DNA of 64,000 bases from Clostridiaceae bacterium Marseille-Q3526 (GTDB lineage: Bacteria; Bacillota; Clostridia; Lachnospirales; Lachnospiraceae), in assembly GCA_018223375.1 (NCBI GenBank), contig JAGTTS010000008.1, positions 62,001 to 126,000 of the forward strand, in the 5' to 3' direction. The notes beneath the pieces are model-generated. The model searched no databases. It saw only the letters and a list, made by a program, of their open reading frames with translations, and was not told where the DNA came from. The translations under genes were made by a program, and so were the position numbers. The first letter of the stretch is position 1. Each line of letters opens with the position of its first letter. This document shows, piece after piece, positions 8,377 through 16,355 of the stretch.

Positions 8377-9690
8377 ATGGGAAAACTGAAATTTGTCCAT
8401 TATATTAATCAGTTTTTCGCAAATATCGGTGGCGAGGAGAAAGCTGACTATGCACCAGAGGTAAGAGATGGAGTTGTAGGTCCTGGACTTGCATTCAATC
8501 AGGCATTCGGTGAGGAAGCTGAGATTATCGCAACTGTTATCTGCGGAGACTCTTACTTCAACGAGAACGTAGACTCTGCTACAGAGACTGTTCTTAATAT
8601 GATCAAAGAGAAAGCGCCGGACGGCGTTATCTGCGGACCTGCATTCAACGCTGGACGTTACGGCGTTGCCTGCGGTACAGTAGCAGCAGCAGTTAAGGAG
8701 CAGCTTGGACTTCCTGTAGTAACAGGTATGTACAAGGAGAACCCAGGCGCTGATATGTACAAGAACAAGGTATATATGTGCCCGACAAAGAACAGCGCAG
8801 CTGGTATGAGAGACGCTGTTAAGAAGATGGCTCCTTTAGCTCTTAAGCTTGTTAAGGGCGAGAAGATTGGCTCTTCCAAGGAAGACAACTATATGCCGAA
8901 CGGCAAGCGTGTAAACTTCTTCGAGGACAAGCGCGGCGCTGAGCGTGCCGTTGAGATGCTCGTTAAGAAGTTAAACGGCAAGGAGTATGAGACAGAGTAC
9001 CCAATGCCAAGCTTCGACCGTGTAGCTCCAGGCGCAGCAATCGTGGATATGGCTCACGCTAAGATCGCTTTAGTAACTTCCGGCGGTATCGTTCCGAAGG
9101 GCAACCCAGATCACATTGAGTCCTCCAGTGCTTCCAAGTACGGACAGTACGACATCGAGGGTGTTATGGATCTGACAGAGGAGACATACGAGACAGCTCA
9201 CGGTGGATACGATCCAGTATACGCTAACCAGGATGCTGACCGTGTTCTTCCTGTTGATATCGTTGAAGAGTTTATCAAGGAAGGCAAGATTGGAAGCCTC
9301 CACAAATATTTCTATACCACAGTTGGTAATGGAACAGCAGTAGCAAGCGCAAGCAAGTACGCTAAGGAAATCGGACAGAAACTGGTTGATGACCATGTTG
9401 ACGCGGTTATCCTCACCTCTACCTGAGGCACCTGTACACGTTGCGGTGCAACGATGGTAAAAGGCATTGAGGCTTATGGAATTCCTGTAGTTCATATTGC
9501 AACAGTAGTTCCGATTTCACTTACAGTTGGAGCAAACAGAATTGTTCCGGCCATTGCTATTCCTCATCCACTTGGAAACCCTGCTCTTTCCCTCGAGGAA
9601 GAGAAAGATATCAGAAGAAAGATCGTTGGAAAGGCTCTGGAAGCGTTACAGACTCCGGTTGACGACCAGACGGTTTTTGAATGGAAGTAA
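8377..9690 (+). CDS. grdB: Glycine reductase protein B selenoprotein subunit GrdB (UGA = Sec350)
   Basis: Selenoprotein of protein B that, with the GrdE-derived subunits, passes the glycine carboxymethyl group to the selenium of GrdA. The reading frame crosses TGA at 9424-9426 and continues in frame to 9690, giving 437 residues. The context T-U-GTCTRCGATMVK and Sec at position 350 match the family. U350, C353 and C356 form a U-x2-C-x2-C motif. A hairpin directly after the UGA serves as a SECIS candidate. Read without recoding, the gene would look truncated at 349 residues with an orphan tail. GGAGG lies just before the start. Confidence 0.96.
9424..9453 (+). promoter_or_regulatory. bSECIS candidate in grdB
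   Basis: UGA at 9424-9426 is followed by a perfect 6-bp stem, CGTTGC (9439-9444) with GCAACG (9448-9453), closed by the three-base loop GGT. Bacterial SECIS elements bound by SelB also expose GGU in the loop a short distance after the UGA. Confidence 0.75.
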
Positions 9691-9733
9691 TCTGAGAGCG
9701 GGACGGTACGCTTTCTGATGAAGATAATTTGCG

Positions 9734-9751
9734 GCCCCCGGAAACGGGGGC
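9734..9751 (+). other. GNRA-capped hairpin between grdB and trxB
   Basis: GCCCCCG and CGGGGGC pair perfectly across a GAAA tetraloop. No T tract follows, so it is probably an mRNA processing or stability element, not a terminator. Confidence 0.65.
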
Positions 9752-9770
9752 TGTGAAGGGAGAAATTGAG

Positions 9771-10712
9771 ATGGGCAAGATTTATGACGTAATTATCTTA
9801 GGCGCTGGTCCTGGCGGACTGGCTGCCGGTCTGTATTCCGGAAGATATCGTCTTGACACTCTCGTAATCGAGAAGGCAAAAGACGGTGGACAGATCGCAA
9901 TTACAGACGAAATTGAAAACTATCCTGGACAGAAGGTAGAAGGCGAGAGCGGTCCTTCCTTAATCGCACGTATGACACAGCAGGTTGAGAAGTTCGGCGC
10001 AGAGCGCGTGACAGATACAATCAACAAGGTTGAGTTAGAAGGTCCGGTTAAGAAGCTGTACGGAACAAAGGGCGAGTATGAGTGCAAGTGCTTAATCATC
10101 GCTACAGGCGCTTATCCGCGTCCAATCGGCTGCAAGAGAGAGGGCGAGTTCGTAGGCAAGGGAGTTTCCTTCTGCGCTACCTGTGACGCTAACTTCTTCG
10201 AGGACTTCGAGGTATTCGTAGTCGGCGGCGGAGACTCCGCTGTAGAGGAGGCTATGTACCTTACAAAGTTCGCTAGAAAGGTTACAATCATTCACAGAAG
10301 AGACGAGCTGCGCGCTGCAAAATCCATCCAGGAGAAGGCATTCAAGAATCCGAAGCTGCACTTTATGTGGGATACAGTAGTAGACGGACTTGAGGGAGAC
10401 GAGATCCTTTCCGCTATGACTGTTAAGAACGTCAAGACAGGCGAGATCACAAGAGTAGAGGCTGATCCGGAGGACGGAATGTTCGGCGTATTCGGCTTCA
10501 TCGGATATATTCCGAGAACCGATCTGTTTGAGGGTGTGATTGACATGGAGAACGGTTACATCAAGACCGACGACAACATGCACACCAATATCCCCGGTGT
10601 TTTTGCGGCAGGAGACGTCCGGGTTAAGTCTTTAAGACAGGTAGTAACAGCAGCCGCTGACGGCGCTATCGCTGCTCAGCAGGCAGAAAAGTATATCGCA
10701 GAGATGGAATAA
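9771..10712 (+). CDS. trxB: Thioredoxin reductase
   Basis: NADPH-dependent flavoenzyme that reduces the thioredoxin encoded next, which in turn supplies electrons to glycine reductase. It has 313 residues. It shows the FAD loop GAGPGG (about 11-16), the redox pair CATC (about 135-138), the NADPH loop GGGDSAVEE (about 155) and the closing FAD motif GVFAAGDVR. ATG at 9771 is chosen because AAGGGAG precedes it; an in-frame ATG at 9729 has no site and would add residues not seen in the family. It lies inside the grd operon, between grdB and trxA. Confidence 0.93.
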   Translation: MGKIYDVIILGAGPGGLAAGLYSGRYRLDTLVIEKAKDGGQIAITDEIENYPGQKVEGESGPSLIARMTQQVEKFGAERVTDTINKVELEGPVKKLYGTKGEYECKCLIIATGAYPRPIGCKREGEFVGKGVSFCATCDANFFEDFEVFVVGGGDSAVEEAMYLTKFARKVTIIHRRDELRAAKSIQEKAFKNPKLHFMWDTVVDGLEGDEILSAMTVKNVKTGEITRVEADPEDGMFGVFGFIGYIPRTDLFEGVIDMENGYIKTDDNMHTNIPGVFAAGDVRVKSLRQVVTAAADGAIAAQQAEKYIAEME

Positions 10713-10713
10713 A

Positions 10714-10816
10714 GGTAAATTTCACACACGGTAGTGTTGAAATTTACCGCCACCCAAACGCAGCGAAGCGGAGTTCGGGTTTTCCGCGGCGATTCCCGTT
10801 CCAGTGAATGGGGAAT
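10714..10816 (+). other. Three successive hairpins between trxB and trxA
   Basis: The first has an 11-bp perfect outer stem, GGTAAATTTCA with TGAAATTTACC (10714-10748), and a 4-bp inner stem. The second (10753-10779) pairs CCC with GGG outside an interrupted stem and is followed by four T. The third joins ATTCCC (10792-10797) to GGGAAT (10811-10816). They probably adjust the relative amounts of TrxB and TrxA mRNA by processing or partial termination. Confidence 0.6.
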
Positions 10817-10858
10817 TTGTAAGTGAAAGCAAAATTCAGATAGGGAAGGTGAAAGAAA

Positions 10859-11176
10859 ATGGTTGATTTAACAAAGGAAAACTTTGAAGAGGAAGTTTTA
10901 AAAGCAGAAGGAACCGTTTTAGTTGATTTCTATGGAGACGGCTGTGTTCCATGCCAGGCTTTAATGCCACATATTCATGCTATGGAAGATGTTTATGGAA
11001 AGGATATTAAATTCACTTCCCTGAACACTACGAAAGCCCGCCGTCTGGCTATCGGACAGAAGGTATTAGGCCTTCCGGTTATCGCTATCTACAAGGGTGG
11101 CGAGAAAGTTGCTGAGTGCGTAAAGGACGACGCAACACCAGAGAACGTAGAGGCTATGATTAAGGCTAACCTGTAA
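10859..11176 (+). CDS. trxA: Glycine reductase-associated thioredoxin with GCVPC active site
   Basis: Thioredoxin of 105 residues. The active site reads GCVPC instead of the usual WCGPC, a variant known from thioredoxins of glycine reductase operons. The cis-proline segment LGLPVIAIYKGG is present at about residues 72-83. It should carry electrons from TrxB to the selenium/sulfur centre of GrdA. AAGGTG precedes the start. It is separated from trxB by 146 bases with three hairpins, and from grdA by 162 bases that also contain a promoter candidate. Confidence 0.92.
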   Translation: MVDLTKENFEEEVLKAEGTVLVDFYGDGCVPCQALMPHIHAMEDVYGKDIKFTSLNTTKARRLAIGQKVLGLPVIAIYKGGEKVAECVKDDATPENVEAMIKANL

Positions 11177-11210
11177 TCAGGATTGCTTCATTGCATTTAC
11201 ATTGAAAAAA

Positions 11211-11275
11211 CTGCTGAAAATCTTTCGAGTTTCCAGCAGGACAAGCTGGGCAAACAGCCTGGTTTGTGATATAAT
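11211..11275 (+). promoter_or_regulatory. Hairpin and extended -10 promoter before grdA
   Basis: CTGCTG (11211-11216) pairs with CAGCAG (11234-11239), with an inner AAA/TTT. Downstream, TGATATAAT at 11267-11275 is an extended -10 box with only a weak -35 candidate (TGGGCA near 11247). A separate start for grdA would fit the need for more GrdA than other subunits. Confidence 0.45.
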
Positions 11276-11338
11276 AGTTCCGCTAGAACCCACGAAAGTG
11301 GTGTCTATACAAAAAATTAGAAGAAGGAGGAATCGGAA

Positions 11339-11812
11339 ATGGCAATTTTAAACGGTAAAAAAACCATTATCATTGGCGACCGTGACGGAATTCCGGGCCC
11401 GGCTATTGAAGAGTGTGTCAAGACAGCCGGCGCTGAGGTTATTTATTCCTCTACGGAGTGCTTCGTCTGAACGTCCGCAGGTGCCATGGATCTGGAGAAC
11501 CAGAAGAGAGTAAAAGATTTCGCAGAGCAGTACGGTGCAGAGAATGTAGTAGTAATTCTCGGTGCAGCAGAGGGAGAGGCAGCAGGCCTCGCCGCTGAGA
11601 CTGTAACAGCAGGAGATCCAACTTTCGCAGGTCCTTTGGCAGGAGTCCAGTTGGGACTTACCGTATATCACATTTGTGAGGATGAAATTAAGGCAGAAGT
11701 AGATCCTGGTGTTTACGACGACCAGATCAGCATGATGGAGATGGTTATGGATGTTGATGACATTCACAACGAGATGTCTTCCATCCGTGATGAGTTCTGT
11801 AAATACCTCTAA
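11339..11812 (+). CDS. grdA: Glycine reductase selenoprotein A (UGA = Sec44)
   Basis: Selenoprotein A carries the carboxymethyl group as a selenoether and delivers it to protein C. The frame starts at ATG 11339 (GGAGG upstream) and crosses TGA at 11468-11470, which is codon 44, the position known for GrdA. The motif C-F-V-U-T-S-A-G-A-M-D matches the family. It continues to 11812 for 157 residues in total. A reader that stops at UGA would see only a late internal ATG start. Two hairpins follow the gene, and a promoter candidate precedes it. Confidence 0.96.
11468..11490 (+). promoter_or_regulatory. bSECIS candidate in grdA
   Basis: After UGA, TCC (11474-11476) pairs with GGA (11488-11490) and GC pairs with GC around the loop AGGT, with CAT bulged on the 3' side. 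GGU is in the loop as in grdB, but only 10 nt after the UGA compared with 19 nt in grdB. Confidence 0.6.
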
Positions 11813-11814
11813 TT

Positions 11815-11871
11815 GAGCGCGCCTTTAAGCGCTCGCGTATATTTCCCGGCGGACGATGTTCTGCCGGGAAA
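11815..11871 (+). other. Two hairpins after grdA
   Basis: GAGCGC with GCGCTC (11815-11834), then TTTCCCGGC with GCCGGGAAA (11842-11871, perfect 9 bp). Only a weak T tract follows, so partial termination or 3'-end protection of grdA mRNA is likely. Confidence 0.65.
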
Positions 11872-11923
11872 TTCTTAAATATGGAACAATTTTTAAATTT
11901 AAATCATATATGAGGTGAATAAC

Positions 11924-13474
11924 ATGGGCGGTTATCCTGTATTAAAAGGAGCAAGCTATGTACTTGCAGTAGTTCCGGATATGGTTCTTGAGAACGGAAC
12001 CACACAGACTACAGAGAAGATTGTAAATCCTGATTCTGAATACTTAAAGGAGCTTCCAAAGCACTTAAGAAGCTTTGAGGATGCAGTTTCCTACCTTCCG
12101 AACCAGATTTACATCGGAAACGAGAAGCCAGAGGCTTTAAGAGGAATCGAGTTCCCATTCTTCAACACAAAGTGGGAGAATGCGAAGAGAGACGGAAAAT
12201 ACGGCCAGATTATGCCGCAGGACGAGTTCTACGGACTGATGCAGATCTGCGACGTATTTGAGTTAGTACACCTTGAGAAGGCTTTTGCTGCTTCCGTTAA
12301 GGAGAAATTAGCTGCTCTCAACATCCTGACAGACGAGCAGTTAGCAGTATTAGACGGAAATCAGTCTACAGAGGACGACATCAAGGCTTTAGTAGAGGGC
12401 GAGCATTCCGAGCCTCTTTACGACGGCGGAAAATTAGTGGGTGCTATCAAGAGAGCTCACGACGTTGACGTAAACCTCTCCGCTCACACCATGCTTGAGA
12501 ACATCGTTGCCAAGGCATCCAGCGTACTGGCTCTGATCGAGTTAGTAAAGAAGGGCGGAGTAGATCCGAACGAGATTGACTACGTTATCGACTGCTGCGA
12601 GGAGGCCTGCGGCGATATGAACCAGAGAGGCGGCGGAAACTTTGCCAAGGCTGCTGCTGAGGTTGCAGGTTTCACAAACGCTACTGGATCCGACGTAAGA
12701 GGCTTCTGTGCAGGACCGGCACACGCTATCGTTCACGCAGCTGCTCTGGTACAGTCCGGCGCATTCAAGAACGTAGTTGTAACAGCCGGCGGATGTACAG
12801 CTAAGCTGGGTATGAACGCTAAGGATCATGTGAAGAAGGGCGTTCCGGTACTTGAGGACTGCGTAGCAGGCTTCTCTGTATTAATCAGCGCAAACGACGG
12901 CGTAAGCCCTGTACTCCGTACAGATATCATCGGCCGCCACACAATCGGAACAGGCGCTGCTCCTCAGAACGTAATTTCTTCTCTCGTAACAGCTCCGCTT
13001 GAGGCAGCTGGTCTGAAGATCCTTGACATTGACAAGTATTCACCTGAGATGCAGAACCCGGATATCACAAAGCCGGCAGGAGCAGGAGACGTTCCAGAGG
13101 CTAACTACAAGATGATCGCTGCATTAGGCGTAAAGAAGGGCGAGCTTCAGAGAAATGAGATCGCTTCCTTCGTAAGCGAGCACGGTATGGTTGGCTGGGC
13201 TCCGACACAGGGCCACATCCCGTCTGGTGTTCCGTACATGGGCGCATTAAGAGACGAGATCCTTGCAGGCGAGACAAAGAGAGCCATGATTATCGGAAAG
13301 GGAAGCCTCTTCCTTGGAAGAATGACAAACCTGTTCGACGGTATCTCCTTCGTAGTTGAGGCAAACGACGGCTCCGGCGCTGACGACGGACAGGCTGTAG
13401 ATGAGAAGCAGATCAAGTCCATGATCGGCCAGGCTATGAAAGAATTCGCAAAGGGACTTCTGGAAGAGCAGTAA
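11924..13474 (+). CDS. grdC: Glycine reductase protein C subunit beta GrdC
   Basis: Beta subunit of protein C, which cleaves the carboxymethyl-selenoether of GrdA with phosphate to release acetyl phosphate. The 516-residue length and the thiolase/KAS-like cysteine segment (GGCTAKLGMNAKDHVKKG) fit GrdC. ATG at 11924 is chosen because GAGGTG at 11912-11917 forms its ribosome binding site; the GTG at 11915 is part of that site. It is followed 24 bases later by grdD. Confidence 0.93.
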   Translation: MGGYPVLKGASYVLAVVPDMVLENGTTQTTEKIVNPDSEYLKELPKHLRSFEDAVSYLPNQIYIGNEKPEALRGIEFPFFNTKWENAKRDGKYGQIMPQDEFYGLMQICDVFELVHLEKAFAASVKEKLAALNILTDEQLAVLDGNQSTEDDIKALVEGEHSEPLYDGGKLVGAIKRAHDVDVNLSAHTMLENIVAKASSVLALIELVKKGGVDPNEIDYVIDCCEEACGDMNQRGGGNFAKAAAEVAGFTNATGSDVRGFCAGPAHAIVHAAALVQSGAFKNVVVTAGGCTAKLGMNAKDHVKKGVPVLEDCVAGFSVLISANDGVSPVLRTDIIGRHTIGTGAAPQNVISSLVTAPLEAAGLKILDIDKYSPEMQNPDITKPAGAGDVPEANYKMIAALGVKKGELQRNEIASFVSEHGMVGWAPTQGHIPSGVPYMGALRDEILAGETKRAMIIGKGSLFLGRMTNLFDGISFVVEANDGSGADDGQAVDEKQIKSMIGQAMKEFAKGLLEEQ

Positions 13475-13498
13475 AATATCTGGAAAGGACGAAAAATT

Positions 13499-14620
13499 AT
13501 GTCTGAAGCAAAGATTAAGAAAATGATCGCAGAGACCTTTCTGGAAGTTGCCGATGCTCTTGAGACAGGCCGTTATGGCAAGAAGGCAGTGATCGGATTT
13601 GCCTGCGAGGGCAGCGAGCACGGCCAGGAGAACATTGACAGAGCCTTTGAGCTGGCAGTAAGGAAGGGACTCACCCCTTACATGATCGAAGGGGAAGATA
13701 TTCATAAAAAGATGGAGGAGCTGCTGGAATCCGGTGAGATTGACGCTGCCGTTACCATGCACTATCCATTCCCGGTAGGCGTTTCTACTGTTGGAAAAAT
13801 CATTACCCCAGGTATGGGAAAGGCCATGTATCTGGCCACAACTACAGGAACCTCTGACACAGATCGTGTTTCTGCTATGGTTAAGAATGCTATCTACGGT
13901 ATCATCGCAGCCAAGGCAGACGGAATCGAGAACCCGACCGTTGGTATTGCCAACATTGACGGCGCAAGACAGACAGAGAAGTACCTGCTTCAGTTAAAAG
14001 AGAATGGCTATGACATTCATTTCGCTGACTCTGCCCGTGCAGACGGCGGAATCGTAATGAGAGGAAACGACCTGTTAGGCGCTTCCGCAGACGTTATGGT
14101 TATGGATTCCCTGACAGGAAACCTGATGACAAAGATCTTCTCCGCTTACACAACAGGCGGAAGCTACGAGTCCTTAGGTTTCGGCTACGGCCCGGGAATC
14201 GGCCCAGACTTTGACAAGCTGGTTATGATCGTTTCCAGAGCTTCCGGCGCTCCTGTAATCGCAGGCGCTATGGAGTTCGCTACAAACCTGATCAACCATG
14301 ACTGGAAGAAGATCGTAAAGGATGAATGGAAGAAGGCTGAGAAGGCTGGTCTGAAGTCCATCTTAGACGAGATTAAGAAGGCCAACACCAAGAAGTCTGA
14401 CGGGGACGATGAAGAGGTTGCCATGCCTCCGAAGGAGATCTGTACAGAGCAGATCCCAGGCATCGAGGTTATGGATCTGGAGGATGCAGTTAAGGTTCTC
14501 TGGAAGAACGGCATCTACGCTGAGAGCGGCATGGGATGTACAGGCCCAATCGTCAGAATGGCGGCTGATAAGAAGGAGAAGGCAGTAGAACTGCTGACAG
14601 CAGCCGGATATATCGGCTAA
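13499..14620 (+). CDS. grdD: Glycine reductase protein C subunit alpha GrdD
   Basis: Alpha subunit of protein C, 373 residues, a PlsX/phosphotransacylase-like protein that works with GrdC to form acetyl phosphate, which acetate kinase then uses for ATP. Near the C-terminus IYAESGMGCTGPIVRMA is family-typical. AAGGAC precedes the start. It is the last gene of the grd operon; an imperfect long inverted repeat follows. Confidence 0.93.
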   Translation: MSEAKIKKMIAETFLEVADALETGRYGKKAVIGFACEGSEHGQENIDRAFELAVRKGLTPYMIEGEDIHKKMEELLESGEIDAAVTMHYPFPVGVSTVGKIITPGMGKAMYLATTTGTSDTDRVSAMVKNAIYGIIAAKADGIENPTVGIANIDGARQTEKYLLQLKENGYDIHFADSARADGGIVMRGNDLLGASADVMVMDSLTGNLMTKIFSAYTTGGSYESLGFGYGPGIGPDFDKLVMIVSRASGAPVIAGAMEFATNLINHDWKKIVKDEWKKAEKAGLKSILDEIKKANTKKSDGDDEEVAMPPKEICTEQIPGIEVMDLEDAVKVLWKNGIYAESGMGCTGPIVRMAADKKEKAVELLTAAGYIG

Positions 14621-14673
14621 CGAACGGTTAAAGAAGCAGAAGCTGAGAGTTCTGGCCTTGCAGTACAGGCGTT

Positions 14674-14719
14674 GAAAGAAAGTTTTTTGTGGCTTTTCTG
14701 GAACAAAAAACTTCCTTTC
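14674..14719 (+). terminator. Probable terminator after grdD
   Basis: Arms GAAAGAAAGTTTTTTG and CAAAAAACTTCCTTTC pair at 15 of 16 positions around a 14-nt loop. The T run lies in the stem and another comes about 16 nt later, so efficiency is uncertain. Confidence 0.55.
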
Positions 14720-14753
14720 TCCGCACTGTTCAGCTAATTTTTTTCGATTTTAT

Positions 14754-14782
14754 TTGACAAAAAACTAAATATAGGATATAAT
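14754..14782 (+). promoter_or_regulatory. Consensus promoter of the tRNA-Sec-selA-selB unit
   Basis: TTGACA (14754-14759), 17 bp, TATAAT (14777-14782): a full match to the sigma-A consensus. It starts about 20 nt before tRNA-Sec. Confidence 0.9.
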
Positions 14783-14803
14783 ATTATAAGCTATGCAGAA
14801 TGA

Positions 14804-14897
14804 GGAGGCAGATAGGTTGCTGGTGTGCCTCGCGGTCTTCAAAACCGTTGTGGGGAGTTAGGAGCTCCCTGGGTGGGTTCGATTCCCACCTCCTCCG
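14804..14897 (+). tRNA. selC: tRNA-Sec (anticodon TCA)
   Basis: The anticodon arm CGGT-CTTCAAA-ACCG shows TCA at 14839-14841. A long variable arm and a T arm GTGGG-TTCGATT-CCCAC are present, as in selenocysteine tRNA. The 5' acceptor strand is GGAGGCAG and the 3' strand is CTCCTCC followed by G. All pair except C6, which has no partner, so the arm is 7 bp plus a bulge and not the usual 8 bp. CCA is not encoded. It lies 41 bases before selA, under a consensus promoter. Confidence 0.93.
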
Positions 14898-14938
14898 TTT
14901 CTTTTCATCTGATAGTTATTTAGGAAGGATAATATAAT

Positions 14939-16351
14939 ATGGGAGAAAGACAGGAATTACTGAGAAAAATCCCTAAGATTGATGAGGTGCTGCAGGACGA
15001 GCGTCTCATTTTTTTTATGGAAAAAACGCCGCGCAGCGTGGTAGTGGAGGCTGTGCGCCAGCAGATTAACGAGCTGAGAAACGGAATTTTACAGGGAAGC
15101 ATTGAAGAAGCCACAGGTGTGAACGAGATTGTAGAGGGCGCTTTAAAGCAGATCAAGCTTCGCAAAAAGCGCAGCCTCAGGCGAGTGATTAACGCCACTG
15201 GAATTGTGCTCCACACCAATCTGGGAAGGGCAAATCTGTCTGATACTGCCATTGAGGGAGTCTGCGAGGCGGCCGCCCACTATTCGACTCTGGAGTACGA
15301 CCTGAAAAAGGGAGCCAGAGGTTCCCGCCACAGCCATGTGGAGGAGATTATCAAGCAGGTGACGGGCGCGGAGGCCGCCATGGTAGTGAACAACAACGCG
15401 GCGGCTACCATGCTGTGTCTTTCTGCCATGGCCAGAGGAAAAGAAGTGATTGTGTCAAGAGGAGAGCTGGTGGAGATCGGCGGATCCTTCCGCATTCCTG
15501 AGATTATGGAGGAGAGCGGCGCAATTTTAAGAGATATTGGAACGACCAACAAGACAAAGGTTTCCGACTATGTGAACGCCTATGAGGAAGGCGTCACAGG
15601 CGCGCTTTTAAAGGTTCACACCAGCAATTACAAGATTATCGGCTTTACTCAGGAGACTACGGTTTCCGAGCTTTCTGAGCTGGGAAAACAATGGAATCTG
15701 CCGGTGATCTATGATCTGGGAAGCGGCCTGATGAACGATCTGTCTGATTTCGGTGTGGACGAGCCTACGGTGCAGAGCGCGCTTCGGGACGGCGCCGACG
15801 TGGTGCTTTTCAGCGGAGATAAGCTTTTGGGAGGCCCTCAGGGAGGCATTATCATAGGAAAGAAGGAGTTTATTGACAGGATGAAGGCCCATCCTTTAGC
15901 CAGGGCGTTCCGGGTGGACAAGATGACACTTTCTGCCATGGAGGCCACCTTCTTTGAGTATCTGGATCGGATGACCTGCAGGAAAAATATTCCGATTCTC
16001 CGGATGCTTACCATGACTGCCGATGAGCTTCACAAGAAGGCGGAGGCCTTAAAAGCCCTGCTTGAGAAAGAGACGGAAGGCTTTCTGTTCCAGGTGGAGG
16101 CCTGCCAGGATCAGGTAGGCGGCGGTTCTGCGCCTGGCGTAATGATTCCCGGATACGCCGTTTCTGTCAGAAGCGGATCCATCACAGAGGCTAAGATTGA
16201 AAGATGCCTTAGAAAGGCGGAGCTTCCTGTGATCGCCCATGTGTTCCGCGACGCGGTCTATCTGAACGTGCGGACCATTGAGGAGGATGAATATCCTCTG
16301 ATTGCAAAAGCCCTTGGCGGCGCAGAGAATTGTGATAGAGAGGAACAGTAA
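14939..16351 (+). CDS. selA: L-seryl-tRNA(Sec) selenium transferase
   Basis: PLP enzyme that converts seryl-tRNA-Sec to selenocysteyl-tRNA-Sec using selenophosphate. The 470 residues match bacterial SelA. The PLP lysine lies in LFSGDKLLGGPQGG (about residue 298), and the N-terminal domain with INATGIVLHTNLGRA is typical. AGGAAGGA precedes the start. It is probably cotranscribed with the tRNA-Sec gene upstream and with selB, which begins 4 bases after its stop. The gene for the selenophosphate donor enzyme (selD) is not in the window. Confidence 0.96.
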   Translation: MGERQELLRKIPKIDEVLQDERLIFFMEKTPRSVVVEAVRQQINELRNGILQGSIEEATGVNEIVEGALKQIKLRKKRSLRRVINATGIVLHTNLGRANLSDTAIEGVCEAAAHYSTLEYDLKKGARGSRHSHVEEIIKQVTGAEAAMVVNNNAAATMLCLSAMARGKEVIVSRGELVEIGGSFRIPEIMEESGAILRDIGTTNKTKVSDYVNAYEEGVTGALLKVHTSNYKIIGFTQETTVSELSELGKQWNLPVIYDLGSGLMNDLSDFGVDEPTVQSALRDGADVVLFSGDKLLGGPQGGIIIGKKEFIDRMKAHPLARAFRVDKMTLSAMEATFFEYLDRMTCRKNIPILRMLTMTADELHKKAEALKALLEKETEGFLFQVEACQDQVGGGSAPGVMIPGYAVSVRSGSITEAKIERCLRKAELPVIAHVFRDAVYLNVRTIEEDEYPLIAKALGGAENCDREEQ

Positions 16352-16355
16352 TCGT

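Noticed and set aside
9424..9426. In-frame TGA in grdB read as a nonsense mutation or frameshift
   Set aside because: The frame continues with the family sequence T-U-GTCTRCGATMVK, Sec is at the known position 350, a GGU-loop hairpin follows and the selenocysteine machinery is encoded nearby.
11468..11470. In-frame TGA in grdA read as the end of a short gene with a separate gene from the internal ATG at 11486
   Set aside because: Codon 44 is the known selenocysteine of GrdA in the motif CFVU, and the internal ATG has no ribosome binding site.
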